33,469 nt of DNA. Source: Oscillospiraceae bacterium (lineage in GTDB: Bacteria; Bacillota; Clostridia; Oscillospirales; Ruminococcaceae). Each line of letters opens with the position of its first letter. Within the stretch, counting starts at the first letter, position 1. The DNA lies in the NCBI GenBank assembly GCA_009784625.1, contig WRBI01000029.1, positions 1 to 33,469 on the forward strand, read 5' to 3'. The notes under the pieces were generated by a model. It searched no databases, was not told where the DNA came from, and saw nothing but the letters and a program-made list of their open reading frames with translations. Positions 6,772 to 14,150 of this stretch are shown piece by piece. Both the position numbers and the translations under genes were made by a program.

Positions 6772-8397
6772 ATGCGCAAAGTTTTGATTTTGGCGGTCAA
6801 CGCCAAATACACCCACACATCCCTGGCCGCCTGGCTGTTGGCCGGGGCGGTTGCCGACCAAAAACTGAGAGATATTGAGGTCGATGTGCTCGAAACCCAC
6901 ATCGGTTTGGGCGAAGAGGAGATCGCGGAGCGGGTTGTTGCCGCTCGCCCGGATGTGGTCGGCGCCTCAACTTATATTTGGAATAGCGGGATGATGCCCG
7001 GCCTGCTCACCCGGCTGCGGGAACTTTTGCCGGGTGTCGTGGTGATTCTCGGCGGGCCGGAGGCCACACATAACCCACAGCGGCTGATCGACTGTGCCGA
7101 CTACATCCTGCGCGGTGAAGGGGAGGAGACTTTTCCGGCACTGCTCGCGCTTTTGGCCGCGGGCGGTGAAGTCTCGAACCTTTCCGGCCTTTGCTTTAAA
7201 CGGGGCGGCCGGATGGTTGCGAACCCGCTGCCGGAGCCGCCGGCCCGCCTGATCGACCCATACAGCCAGGCGTTCATGAAAGCGCTCGATGGCCGCATCG
7301 CCTATATCGAGACCTCGCGGGGCTGTCCGTTCAGCTGTGCCTTCTGTCTTTCGGGGAGCGGCGGGGTGCGGTTTTTCCCGCTGGAAACGGCTAAGGCGCA
7401 ACTCTTGGCTCTCTCAAAGTCGGGGGCGCGAACGGTCAAGCTGGTTGACCGCACGTTCAACTGCGACCGGGCGCGGTCGTTCGAACTTTTCGAGCAGGTC
7501 ATCCGGTTGGACTGCGATGTTTGCTTTCACTTTGAGGTCGCACCTGACCTGTTTGACGCGGCCACACTGGAGCTGTTGGCCACAGCACCCCCCGGCCGGA
7601 TCCAGATGGAAGCCGGGCTGCAGAGCTTTTTCCCGCCCGCGCTGGCCGCCGCCTCCCGCACGACCGACCTGACTGCCGCGGCTGAGAACATCAAGACCAT
7701 CCTGGCCTGCGGGAACATCCACCTGCATTTAGATTTGATCGCCGGATTGCCTTACGAAACGCTGTCCGACTTTATGGATAGCTTTGACGCCGCCTTTGCG
7801 CTGAAAGCGCACACCTTGCAGCTCGGATTTTTAAAGCTGCTGCCGGGCAGCGAATTGCGGGCGGGCGGCTGGGAGATTTGTGCGGAAAAGAATCCGCCCT
7901 ACCGGATCACAAGCAGCCGATGGCTGTCGGCCGGCGACCTCGAGATTTTGACGTTTACCGAGCGCGCATTGCGACAGACCTATAACAAGGGACGGTTTCT
8001 TGGGACGCTTGCGTATTTGTTGACGGCGAGCGGGCTGCGGCCATTCAGCCTGTTTGAGACGCTGGGCCGGGAAACACAGGGCCACCACGTAAGATTGGAG
8101 GACTACGCCGGCCAGCTGTATTCGGTGGCGGTTCACCTGCCCGGCGTTCAGCCGGAAGAGCTCAAATCTGCCATGATCCGCGATTATATGGCCATGGTCA
8201 AAGGTGTGAACATGCCCGGATTTCTCAAGATAGAGGGGAAGAATTCGCGAGAGATGACCGCCAGGGCAAACAAGCGGCTGGGCCGCGCTGTGCGCCGTGG
8301 GGAGGTCGCAATCCTGCCCGGCGGCAAAGGGATATTTGTGGACAGCGAGCACCGCGACCCGGTCACCGGGTTGTACAGGCTGGACGAGATCGAATAA
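6772..8397 (+). CDS. B12-binding domain radical SAM protein (DUF4080 type)
   Basis: A 541-residue radical SAM enzyme. Residues about 1-140 look like the cobalamin-binding fold often found in front of such enzymes (VLILAVNAKYTHTSLAAW, then ASTYIWNSG and ILGGPEATHNPQ). The iron-sulfur cluster motif is CPFSCAFC (CxxxCxxC) near residue 185, in SRGCPFSCAFCLSG. The later part resembles the DUF4080 tail of uncharacterised Firmicutes proteins, and its substrate is unknown. The start is ATG 6772: the protein then begins with the typical MRKVLILAVN. It is the only gene of its promoter apart from a possible downstream lipoprotein. A cobalamin riboswitch and transporter lie elsewhere in the window, which fits a B12-using organism but does not prove a link. 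Confidence 0.9.
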   Translation: MRKVLILAVNAKYTHTSLAAWLLAGAVADQKLRDIEVDVLETHIGLGEEEIAERVVAARPDVVGASTYIWNSGMMPGLLTRLRELLPGVVVILGGPEATHNPQRLIDCADYILRGEGEETFPALLALLAAGGEVSNLSGLCFKRGGRMVANPLPEPPARLIDPYSQAFMKALDGRIAYIETSRGCPFSCAFCLSGSGGVRFFPLETAKAQLLALSKSGARTVKLVDRTFNCDRARSFELFEQVIRLDCDVCFHFEVAPDLFDAATLELLATAPPGRIQMEAGLQSFFPPALAAASRTTDLTAAAENIKTILACGNIHLHLDLIAGLPYETLSDFMDSFDAAFALKAHTLQLGFLKLLPGSELRAGGWEICAEKNPPYRITSSRWLSAGDLEILTFTERALRQTYNKGRFLGTLAYLLTASGLRPFSLFETLGRETQGHHVRLEDYAGQLYSVAVHLPGVQPEELKSAMIRDYMAMVKGVNMPGFLKIEGKNSREMTARANKRLGRAVRRGEVAILPGGKGIFVDSEHRDPVTGLYRLDEIE

Positions 8398-8453
8398 TTC
8401 CCCGCGTTTTCGACAAACTATGTGCATATCTCTTATCAAAGGAGACCACGCGC

Positions 8454-8942
8454 ATGAAAAAGAAAATTATGATTGCCCTGTGCTTGACCGCCCTGCTCAG
8501 CTTAGCGGCCTGCGGCAGTGAACAAACACCGGTCGCGCCGATTGCGCCGGTCACTCCGGCGGCAGAAGAAAACGATACCGAATATGGCTACGGGCAGGAG
8601 AGTGAGAACCCGCCGGCTGTAGCGGAACAGGCCGGGCCGGTGCGCACGCCGGAAGACTACATCGCGGTCAACCACCCCGCCGACATCATCATTGGCGAAG
8701 AGGGCGCGTTTTATGCGCAAGCCTCCCACGTGTCCTGGATTGAAGAGCGGCTGGATTTGGCCGACGCGGGTCCGTTCGGCGCGGTAAAGAGAAGCGGGGT
8801 AACCGAGGACTTTCAAAGCTGGGACGCAACCGCCCTGCCTGAAGGCACACAGCTTTTGCGCCACAATCAGGAGCCGGATCTGCTAATCGCAGAGATGGAC
8901 GGCCAAAAAATCCCGTACCTGCGGTTTAATACCGGAAGCTGA
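8454..8942 (+). CDS. Lipoprotein, function unknown
   Basis: I do not recognise a family. The 162-residue protein starts MKKKIMIALCLTALL and has a lipobox SLAAC, so it should be anchored outside the membrane. A Pro/Ala/Glu-rich linker follows (about residues 25-65). The remaining hundred or so residues, from TPEDYIAV, look globular. The ribosome site is AAAGGAG ahead of ATG 8454. It lies 56 bases after the radical SAM gene on the same strand and ahead of a strong terminator, so it is probably the last gene of that transcript. Confidence 0.85.
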   Translation: MKKKIMIALCLTALLSLAACGSEQTPVAPIAPVTPAAEENDTEYGYGQESENPPAVAEQAGPVRTPEDYIAVNHPADIIIGEEGAFYAQASHVSWIEERLDLADAGPFGAVKRSGVTEDFQSWDATALPEGTQLLRHNQEPDLLIAEMDGQKIPYLRFNTGS

Positions 8943-8955
8943 CACAGCAAACATT

Positions 8956-8988
8956 AAACCCCTCCCGGCAACCGGAAGGGGTTTTTTG
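8956..8988 (+). terminator. Intrinsic terminator after the lipoprotein gene
   Basis: The stem AACCCCTcCCGG pairs with CCGGaAGGGGTT around a CAA loop and is followed by TTTTTT. Read on the minus strand, the same stem could weakly end the cold-shock transcript, which stops at 9002. Confidence 0.88.
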
Positions 8989-9001
8989 CGGCTTATCTCA
9001 C

Positions 9002-9214
9002 TTAAGCGGGGACTACATTGACCGCGCGCAGCTTGGCGCTGTTCTTGGGGTCAACTTCTGTTTCGAAGGTCACTTTTTGGCCTTCGTTCAGGGATTTGTA
9101 CCCGTCTGTCATGATGGCGGAAAAATGCACGAATACGTCTTCGCCGCCATTGTCGTTGGAAATAAATCCATAGCCCTTGTCCGCGTTAAACCATTTTACT
9201 GTACCGTTGTTCAT
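9002..9214 (-). CDS. Cold-shock protein (CspA/B family)
   Basis: This is a 70-residue single-domain cold-shock protein that binds single-stranded RNA and DNA and acts as an RNA chaperone. RNP1 is KGYGFI and RNP2 is VFVHF, within the usual start [18 protein letters not shown] 9214 has AAGGAGG upstream. The gene has its own promoter (9381-9409) and a leader of about 160 bases that contains a terminator-like hairpin (9265-9322) ahead of the ribosome site. Much of that leader is duplicated further upstream. Which of the many csp paralogues it is cannot be told from sequence alone. Confidence 0.96.
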   Translation of the reverse strand: MNNGTVKWFNADKGYGFISNDNGGEDVFVHFSAIMTDGYKSLNEGQKVTFETEVDPKNSAKLRAVNVVPA

Positions 9215-9264
9215 CTTAGAACCTCCTTAAATTGCCGCATGTGAGTTTCCCGAGCGCGTGCCGC

Positions 9265-9322
9265 AAAAAAATCACATACTTGTGTTAACCATCAAACGTT
9301 CAATGAGTAACACAAACATGTG
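9265..9322 (-). terminator. Attenuator-like terminator hairpin in the csp leader
   Basis: On the minus strand CACATGTTTGTGTTA (9322-9308) pairs along 15 positions with TAACACAAGTATGTG (9287-9273), with two G-U pairs, and is followed by ATTTTTTT. It lies between the csp promoter and the csp ribosome site, so full-length csp mRNA needs read-through. A conserved 48-base segment (9323-9370) sits between the start of transcription and the hairpin. Confidence 0.75.
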
Positions 9323-9380
9323 AGAATTGAGCATCTGGCAACCATATCAACTGAAAACATCCTTACACAGCTTTTTTTAC

Positions 9381-9409
9381 ATTCTAGCACAGCGGAGTGC
9401 CTTTGTCAA
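9381..9409 (-). promoter_or_regulatory. csp promoter
   Basis: TTGACA (9404-9409 on the minus strand), 17 bases, TAGAAT (9381-9386). Transcription would start near 9374, just before the conserved leader segment. Confidence 0.8.
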
Positions 9410-9479
9410 CAGCTTTTTTGAGGATTGCGAAAAATAACTTCAGCAGAGCGCCGGCCGGCAGTCACGCGGGGCCGCGGGT

Positions 9480-9538
9480 AAAAAAAGTCACATGCTTGTG
9501 TGATTCTTCAAACGTTCAATGAATAACACAAACATGTG
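9480..9538 (-). terminator. Second copy of the csp-leader terminator hairpin
   Basis: Minus-strand arms 9538-9521 and 9506-9489 pair over 18 positions with one mismatch and are followed by CTTTTTTT. A G-U pair of copy 1 is a G-C pair here, so the stem is kept. With no promoter of its own left, it may now act as an extra stop for transcripts coming from acpP. Confidence 0.7.
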
Positions 9539-9637
9539 AGAATTGAGCATCTGGCAGCCATATCAACTGAAAACATCCTTACACAGCGGAGCAGCTTTGT
9601 TTTGGGCTTGTGAAAAATAACTTTGACGGATCGCCAG
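9480..9637. repeat. Direct repeat, copy 2: csp leader with its promoter lost
   Basis: It matches copy 1, but two short deletions, each between small direct repeats (GCTG and GCTGTG), remove the -35 and -10 boxes. The terminator hairpin and the 48-base conserved segment (9539-9586) remain. No csp coding sequence follows it. Confidence 0.82.
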
Positions 9638-9663
9638 CTGGTAGCCTGCGCTGGGTAGCAGGC

Positions 9664-9700
9664 AAAAAGCCGCGTCCCCAAACAAACGTGGAAACGCGGC
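9664..9700 (-). terminator. Intrinsic terminator after acpP
   Basis: Minus strand: GCCGCGTTTCC (9700-9690) pairs with GGGGACGCGGC (9679-9669), using two G-U pairs, and is followed by TTTTT. Confidence 0.88.
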
Positions 9701-9720
9701 CCATGACAGCGGCTCGCCGC

Positions 9721-9951
9721 TTATTCGCTTTTAGCTTCGATGAACTTGACGATGTCGCCGACCGTCTTCATCCCCTCGATTTCGTCGTCGGGAATCTCAA
9801 CGTCAAACTCCTCCTCCAGGCTCATGACCATATCGACTACGTCCAGCGAATCGGCGCCCAGATCGTCGATGATCGAGCTTTCCATCGAAATTGCACCCTC
9901 ATCAACATCCAACTGTTCTATGAGAATCTTTTTTACCTTGTCTAAAACCAC
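9721..9951 (-). CDS. acpP: Acyl carrier protein
   Basis: ACP carries growing acyl chains on a phosphopantetheine arm during fatty-acid synthesis. The 76-residue acidic protein has the attachment site DLGADSLDVVDMVM, with Ser in DSL, and a typical helical layout. The start is GTG 9951 with AAGGGG about 11 bases upstream. It is the last gene of the fab cluster but has its own good promoter (10030-10058), as expected for a protein needed in large amounts, and its own terminator. Confidence 0.97.
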   Translation of the reverse strand: MVLDKVKKILIEQLDVDEGAISMESSIIDDLGADSLDVVDMVMSLEEEFDVEIPDDEIEGMKTVGDIVKFIEAKSE

Positions 9952-10029
9952 TTTACACGCACCCCTTTACAGCAATTGTTATAATGTTATGATCTCAAGG
10001 CGTTTTGCCTTTTTGACGCTACAAAACTT

Positions 10030-10058
10030 AATATACCTTGTTCCGGAAAAATTATCAA
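10030..10058 (-). promoter_or_regulatory. acpP promoter
   Basis: Minus strand: TTGATA (10053-10058), 17 bases, TATATT (10030-10035), in the gap between fabZ and acpP. Confidence 0.75.
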
Positions 10059-10110
10059 TAGGTTTTGCGATAATTTTTTTGCGCGCGGACAGTTTTTTTA
10101 CGTCTGCCCG

Positions 10111-10554
10111 CTATCTGCCCTTGTCAGGGGCAAAGGCAAATGTAAGCTCGGCAGTGACGGCGAGCTCGTCGCCCACGCTGGCTTTGGCTTTGCCCACGCC
10201 CACGCTGCTGCGCAGCTTGACCATCTCCATTTCCAGAGTGACCACATCGCCGGGAACAAGCTGGCGTCGGAACTTTGCTTTGTCGATCTTGGCGAACAGC
10301 GCGACTTTGCCCTTGTACTGATCCATTGTGCCGATACAGACCGCACCCGTTTGCGCGAGCATTTCGATGGTCATGACCGCCGGGGTTACCGGCATTCCGG
10401 GGAAGTGGCCGGATACCCAAAAATCGTCCGGCGTAAGATGTCTGCGGGCGATGCACTTTTTCCCCGGCTCCAGCGCGACCACCTCGTCAATCAAGAGAAA
10501 GGGTTCGCGGTGGGGGATGATGGTTTTGATCTGCTCCCTATTCAGCAGCACCAT
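10111..10554 (-). CDS. fabZ: 3-hydroxyacyl-ACP dehydratase FabZ
   Basis: FabZ removes water from 3-hydroxyacyl-ACP in each round of fatty-acid elongation. The hot-dog fold protein has the family start IKTIIPHREPFLLIDEV and the catalytic region HFPGMPVTPAVMTIEMLAQTGA, with the His of HFPG and the Glu of TIEMLAQ. Most relatives have PGV where this has PAV. ATG 10554, behind AGGAGG, gives 147 residues, the family length; the longer open frame to 10605 is not needed. It lies 59 bases after fabF in the same direction. Confidence 0.95.
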   Translation of the reverse strand: MVLLNREQIKTIIPHREPFLLIDEVVALEPGKKCIARRHLTPDDFWVSGHFPGMPVTPAVMTIEMLAQTGAVCIGTMDQYKGKVALFAKIDKAKFRRQLVPGDVVTLEMEMVKLRSSVGVGKAKASVGDELAVTAELTFAFAPDKGR

Positions 10555-10613
10555 TCGAGAGACCTCCTGTACATTGGTAGAATATGCGAGATCCGCGCAG
10601 GTCATGCCTGAAT

Positions 10614-11852
10614 TTATCCCTCGTACTTTGTGAACGCAAGGCTGGCGTTGTGGCCGCCAAATCCGAGCGAGTTGGAAAGCGCGTGTTTAATCGGCGCTTT
10701 GCGCGCGCCCTCGGTTACATAATCGAGATCACATTCAGGGTCGGCGTCCCGATAACCGGCGGTCGGCGGGATAACCCCTTCCTGCAAGGCTTTGATGCTG
10801 ATGATGGCCTCAATCGCGCCGGCCGCGCCCAGCAGATGCCCGGTCACCGATTTGGTTGAGGAGACCGGCAGCTTGGCCGCGTGATCGCCAAAGACCGACT
10901 TGATGGCCGCGGTCTCGATTTTGTCGTTGAGGTCGGTGCTTGTACCGTGGGCGTTGATGTAGTCAATCTGCCCGGGTTTAAGCCCGGCTTCCTCAATCGC
11001 GAAAGCCATCGCCTTTGCTCCGCCCTGCCCCTCAGGATCAGGGCCGGTGATGTGAAAAGCGTCATCGGTTGCGCCGTAGCCGACGATCTCGGCGTAAATT
11101 TTCGCGCCCCGCTTTTTTGCGTTTTCAAGCTCCTCTAAAACGAGGAGCGCACCGCCCTCGCCCATCACAAAACCGCCGCGCCCGGCGTCAAAAGGAATGG
11201 ATATCCGGTCGGGGTCATCACCGGTGCACAGCGCGCCCATGTTGTTGAATCCCGCCATGCCGAAGTGTGTGAGCGCCGCCTCAGAACCTCCGGCCACACA
11301 GGCGTCCAGATAGCCGTGTTTGATCTTTCGAAACGCTTCGCCAATCGCGTGCGCCCCCGCCGCGCAGGCAGAGACCGTGCAGTAATTCTCGCCTTTGAAA
11401 CCGTGTTCGATCGCGATCATCCCCGAGGCCATATTGGCGATCAGCATGGGGATAAAGAAAGGCGAAACCCGGCCGGGCCCCTTGTCGCGGAACTTGTCGT
11501 GCTCTTCTTCGAACGTGTTGAACCCACCCACCCCGCTGGCCGAGAGGACACCAATTTTAAACGGGTCAAGCCCCTGCGCAAAGTCGCCGGCATCGGCGAT
11601 GGCCTGATTGGCGGCCACACAGGCAAACTGGGTAAAGCGGTCCATCCGCCTGGCCTCTTTTTTGTTCAGCCCAAGGGCAACGGGATCCCAGTCTTTGATC
11701 TCGGCGGCATAGGTGACCGGAAAATCGGTTGGGTCAAATGCGGAAATGCGCGTAAAGCCGTGTTTGCCTTCCTTAACTCGTTCCCAAGTGGACTCGGCGC
11801 TCAGCCCCAGAGCCGTTACCGCGCCAATCCCCGTGATTACTACTCTTCTCAA
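10614..11852 (-). CDS. fabF: 3-oxoacyl-ACP synthase II (FabF)
   Basis: FabF condenses malonyl-ACP with acyl-ACP and sets membrane fluidity in many bacteria. The 412-residue protein has the Cys-His-His triad: Cys in TVSACAAGAHAIGEA, His in NAHGTSTDLND and His in SVTGHLLGAAGA. The start is TTG 11852, eight bases after GGAGG, giving MRRVVITGIGAVTALG, the usual family start. It is separated from fabG by repeat R2, which may affect co-transcription. Confidence 0.97.
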   Translation of the reverse strand: MRRVVITGIGAVTALGLSAESTWERVKEGKHGFTRISAFDPTDFPVTYAAEIKDWDPVALGLNKKEARRMDRFTQFACVAANQAIADAGDFAQGLDPFKIGVLSASGVGGFNTFEEEHDKFRDKGPGRVSPFFIPMLIANMASGMIAIEHGFKGENYCTVSACAAGAHAIGEAFRKIKHGYLDACVAGGSEAALTHFGMAGFNNMGALCTGDDPDRISIPFDAGRGGFVMGEGGALLVLEELENAKKRGAKIYAEIVGYGATDDAFHITGPDPEGQGGAKAMAFAIEEAGLKPGQIDYINAHGTSTDLNDKIETAAIKSVFGDHAAKLPVSSTKSVTGHLLGAAGAIEAIISIKALQEGVIPPTAGYRDADPECDLDYVTEGARKAPIKHALSNSLGFGGHNASLAFTKYEG

Positions 11853-11870
11853 GACTTATACCTCCAACTG

Positions 11871-11986
11871 TTCAATTAACAATTGACAATTGACAATTGA
11901 CAATGATGGTGTCCGCTACGCGGACGTTATTTTAAATCATCGCGAAGCGATACATTCACTGTTAATTGATAATTATTAATTGTTCA
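11871..11986. repeat. Short heptamer-hairpin repeat R2 (between fabG and fabF)
   Basis: The left end has tandem AATTGAC heptamers (11877-11902). The middle has the hairpin GTCCGC-TAC-GCGGAC and then the arm ATCGCGAAGCGAT. The right end is an A/T-rich degenerate inverted copy of the heptamers, ending just before the fabG stop. Confidence 0.85.
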
Positions 11987-11990
11987 TTCG

Positions 11991-12728
11991 CTATATATGC
12001 AGCCCGCCGTCCACCACGATTACCTGGCCGGTTACAAAGTCGTTTTCGGCCAGGAATAAAACGGCGTGGGCGACTTCTTCCGGCTTGCCCGGGCGGCCGA
12101 GGGCGGTGGCGGAAAGTACGGCGTCCATTGCTTTTTCGGGCAGGACAGCCGTCATTTTGGTCTCGATAAACCCGGGCGCAATCGCGTTGCAGGTGATCCC
12201 CCGACCGCCCAGCTCTTTGGCCACCGACTTGGTCATGGCGATCACCCCGCCTTTTGAGGCGGCGTAGTTGGCCTGACCGGCATTTCCGCCAAGGCCGATG
12301 ACCGACGCGATGTTGATGATTTTGCCCGCCCGCTTTTTCATCATGAGCGGGCTGACATGCCGGATGGCACAGAACGCCCCCTTGAGGTTGACGTCAATCA
12401 CTTGGTCAAACTGCTCTTCGCTCATCCGGGCAATCAGGCCGTCGCGTGTGATCCCCGCGCAGTTGACAAGCAGGTCAATCCCGCCCATCTGCTCGACGAT
12501 TCGGCCGACCAGTCCCGCGCAATCATCAAAGTCTTCGACGCTTCCGACAAAGCACTCGGCCTTGACCCCAAAAGCGCGGCAATCTTCGGCAACTTTGCCG
12601 CCCCCGCGCGTGATGGAGTCCTCACTGTGGCAGCCGACCGCGATATCATACCCCTTTTCGGCCAAAGCCAGGGCGGTGGCCGCCCCAATTCCGGAAGACG
12701 CCCCGGTAACCCACGCTGTTTTACTCAT
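11991..12728 (-). CDS. fabG: 3-oxoacyl-ACP reductase FabG
   Basis: FabG is the NADPH-dependent short-chain reductase of the elongation cycle. The 245-residue protein has the Rossmann motif TGASSGIGAA, the NAG motif (VNCAGITRDGL), the catalytic Ser in IINIASVIG, and YAASK with the catalytic Tyr and Lys. The start is ATG 12728, with AAAGGGG eight bases upstream. Repeats R2 and R3 lie on either side of the gene. Confidence 0.96.
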   Translation of the reverse strand: MSKTAWVTGASSGIGAATALALAEKGYDIAVGCHSEDSITRGGGKVAEDCRAFGVKAECFVGSVEDFDDCAGLVGRIVEQMGGIDLLVNCAGITRDGLIARMSEEQFDQVIDVNLKGAFCAIRHVSPLMMKKRAGKIINIASVIGLGGNAGQANYAASKGGVIAMTKSVAKELGGRGITCNAIAPGFIETKMTAVLPEKAMDAVLSATALGRPGKPEEVAHAVLFLAENDFVTGQVIVVDGGLHI

Positions 12729-12744
12729 GCGCAACACCCCTTTC

Positions 12745-12867
12745 AGTTGACAGTTGACAGTTGATAGTGGATAGTTGACAGCTATGGTGTCCGCTCGCGG
12801 ACGATATTAAAATGATCGCGAAGCGATACCTTTACTGTCAACTGTCAATTGTCAACTCTCAACTGTC
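12745..12867. repeat. Short heptamer-hairpin repeat R3 (between fabH and fabG)
   Basis: It has CAGTTGACAGTTGACAG-type heptamers, a central hairpin GTCCGC-TC-GCGGAC, the arm ATCGCGAAGCGAT, and an inverted heptamer end (TGTCAACTGTCAATTGTCAA). The last FabH codons and its stop codon (GAC AGT TGA) fall inside this end. Confidence 0.88.
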
Positions 12868-13857
12868 CTTATATTCCAGCGTCACCGCGCCGTATGTAAG
12901 CCCGGCCCCAAAGCCGACCAGGCAGATCGCGTCGCCGGTTTTGATTTTGCCCTCCCGCACGCACTCGTCCAGGCAGATCATCACGCTGGCGCTCGAGTTG
13001 TTGCCGTAGCGCTCGATGGTCAGGCAAATTTTCTCCATCGGCAGGCCCAGCCGCTTGGCGGCGGTCTCCAGTATCCGCTGGTTTGCCTGATGGGGGAGCA
13101 CCATATCCAGTTTGTCCGGCGCGACCCCTGCGCGCACGCACGCCTCCTCAACCGCTTCGGGCATGGCGGCGGTAGCGAACTTGTAGACTTCTTTGCCGTT
13201 CATGACCAGCGCGCCGAGCGGGTCCGCTATAAATGGCTCACCCTCAAAGACCGCGTCGGCCGGATAGAAAGGTGTGCCGCGGCGCGGGTGTTTGTAATAA
13301 AGATGTTGCGCACCGTCCGGGTCACTGTGGATGCTCGCGCCGTAGTAGCCGTCCCCTTTGCGCAAAACCGCCGCCCCCGCCCCGTCTGAAAAGAGGATGC
13401 AGCTGTTGCGGTCCTCAAAGTTGGCGACCTGGCTGAGCGATTCGCAGGCAACCAGTAAAACGGTCTTTACGTCGTCGAACTGCAGGTATCGCCTGGCCAT
13501 GTCGAACCCGTAAACCGACCCGGCACACGCGGCCACACAGTCGAGCGCAAACGCGTTTTTTGCGCCCAGCGCACCCTGCACCATACACGCACAGGAGGGA
13601 AAAGCATAGTCGTTGGTGACGGTGGTGCAGATAATCATGTCCAGATCCATCGGGTCGATCCCCGCGGCCTCAAGCGCCTTGCGGGAGGCGTGCTCACCCA
13701 GTTTCCATGTGGGTTCAACGTCTGAGTAGCGGCGCTCTTTCATCCCGGTCCGCCCGACAATCCACTCGTCACTTGTGTCCAAAAAAGACTCGAAGTCCGC
13801 GTTGGTTATCACATGTTCAGGCAGGTAGCTCCCTGTTCCGGCTATGATCACTGACAA
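12859..13857 (-). CDS. fabH: 3-oxoacyl-ACP synthase III (FabH)
   Basis: FabH starts fatty-acid synthesis by condensing acyl-CoA with malonyl-ACP. The 332-residue protein has the catalytic Cys in CVAACAGSVYGF, His in LPHQANQRI and Asn in YGNNSSAS. The start is TTG 13857, about nine bases after GGGGG. It is the first gene of the minus-strand fab group. Its 3' end overlaps repeat R3, which supplies the stop, and R4 lies directly upstream and may carry part of the promoter. Confidence 0.96.
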   Translation of the reverse strand: MSVIIAGTGSYLPEHVITNADFESFLDTSDEWIVGRTGMKERRYSDVEPTWKLGEHASRKALEAAGIDPMDLDMIICTTVTNDYAFPSCACMVQGALGAKNAFALDCVAACAGSVYGFDMARRYLQFDDVKTVLLVACESLSQVANFEDRNSCILFSDGAGAAVLRKGDGYYGASIHSDPDGAQHLYYKHPRRGTPFYPADAVFEGEPFIADPLGALVMNGKEVYKFATAAMPEAVEEACVRAGVAPDKLDMVLPHQANQRILETAAKRLGLPMEKICLTIERYGNNSSASVMICLDECVREGKIKTGDAICLVGFGAGLTYGAVTLEYKDS

Positions 13858-13878
13858 TGTTTTCGACCCCCAATTATA

Positions 13879-13970
13879 GTTGACAATTGACAGCTGACAA
13901 TTGTCAATGATTATATCGCTGTGCGATTTATTTAAATAACGTTCGCGAATGTGGACACCATAACTGTCAA
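13879..13970. repeat. Short heptamer-hairpin repeat R4 (between fabH and fabD)
   Basis: TTGACAATTGACAG heptamers and TGACAATTGTCA at the left, a central ATCGC-TGT-GCGAT hairpin, a degenerate arm GTTCGCGAATG and an inverted TAACTGTCAA end. It is the most diverged short copy. Confidence 0.8.
13910..13939 (-). promoter_or_regulatory. Candidate fabH promoter inside repeat R4
   Basis: Minus strand: TTATTT (13934-13939), 18 bases, TATAAT (13910-13915). A second option uses a repeat heptamer as -35: TTGTCA (13895-13900), 16 bases, TATAAT (13873-13878). That one would start transcription on top of the ribosome site, so I prefer the first. Confidence 0.4.
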
Positions 13971-14018
13971 CCGGTTTTATTGTTCACAATAAATTCATAA
14001 AGGGACAAGGCTTCGATC

Positions 14019-14047
14019 TTGACAAAAACTGTAACGAATGTTATATT
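14019..14047 (+). promoter_or_regulatory. fabD promoter
   Basis: TTGACA (14019-14024), 17 bases, TATATT (14042-14047). The -10 box lies inside the first of three 18-bp operator-like units. Confidence 0.8.
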
Positions 14048-14083
14048 TGTAACAGTCGTTATAAATGTAACGGATGTTATTTT
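14030..14083 (+). promoter_or_regulatory. Three tandem 18-bp operator-like units over the fabD promoter
   Basis: Units at 14030-14047, 14048-14065 and 14066-14083 share TGTAACnnnnGTTAT. Each has the inverted repeat TAAC-N4-GTTA, apart from one base in places. They start right after the -35, cover the -10 and run past the expected start of transcription. They do not look like FapR or FabT sites. The regulator is unknown. Confidence 0.65.
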
Positions 14084-14150
14084 TCTAGCATACCCGCTCA
14101 GACAAGTTTTGTCAAGAGCGAACCTTATGATTTTTTGGGGGAATTTGTTG

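Larger units (their letters stand above)
9265..9452. repeat. Direct repeat, copy 1: csp promoter and leader
   Basis: This block is nearly the same as 9480-9637 and forms a tandem duplication with a period of about 216 bases. Copy 1 holds the intact promoter. The best-kept part runs from the terminator arms to 9370. Confidence 0.85.

Noticed and set aside
10078-10112. Terminator between fabZ and acpP
   Set aside because: A GC-rich stem exists, but on the minus strand it is followed by A residues, not T, so it should not terminate the fab transcript.
14030-14083. FapR operator at fabD
   Set aside because: The units do not fit the FapR consensus (TTAGTACCTGGTACTAA-like); the spacing and TAAC-N4-GTTA core differ.
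14019-14150. N-terminal extension of FabD
   Set aside because: It covers the promoter and operator units; ATG 14151 gives the normal FabD start.
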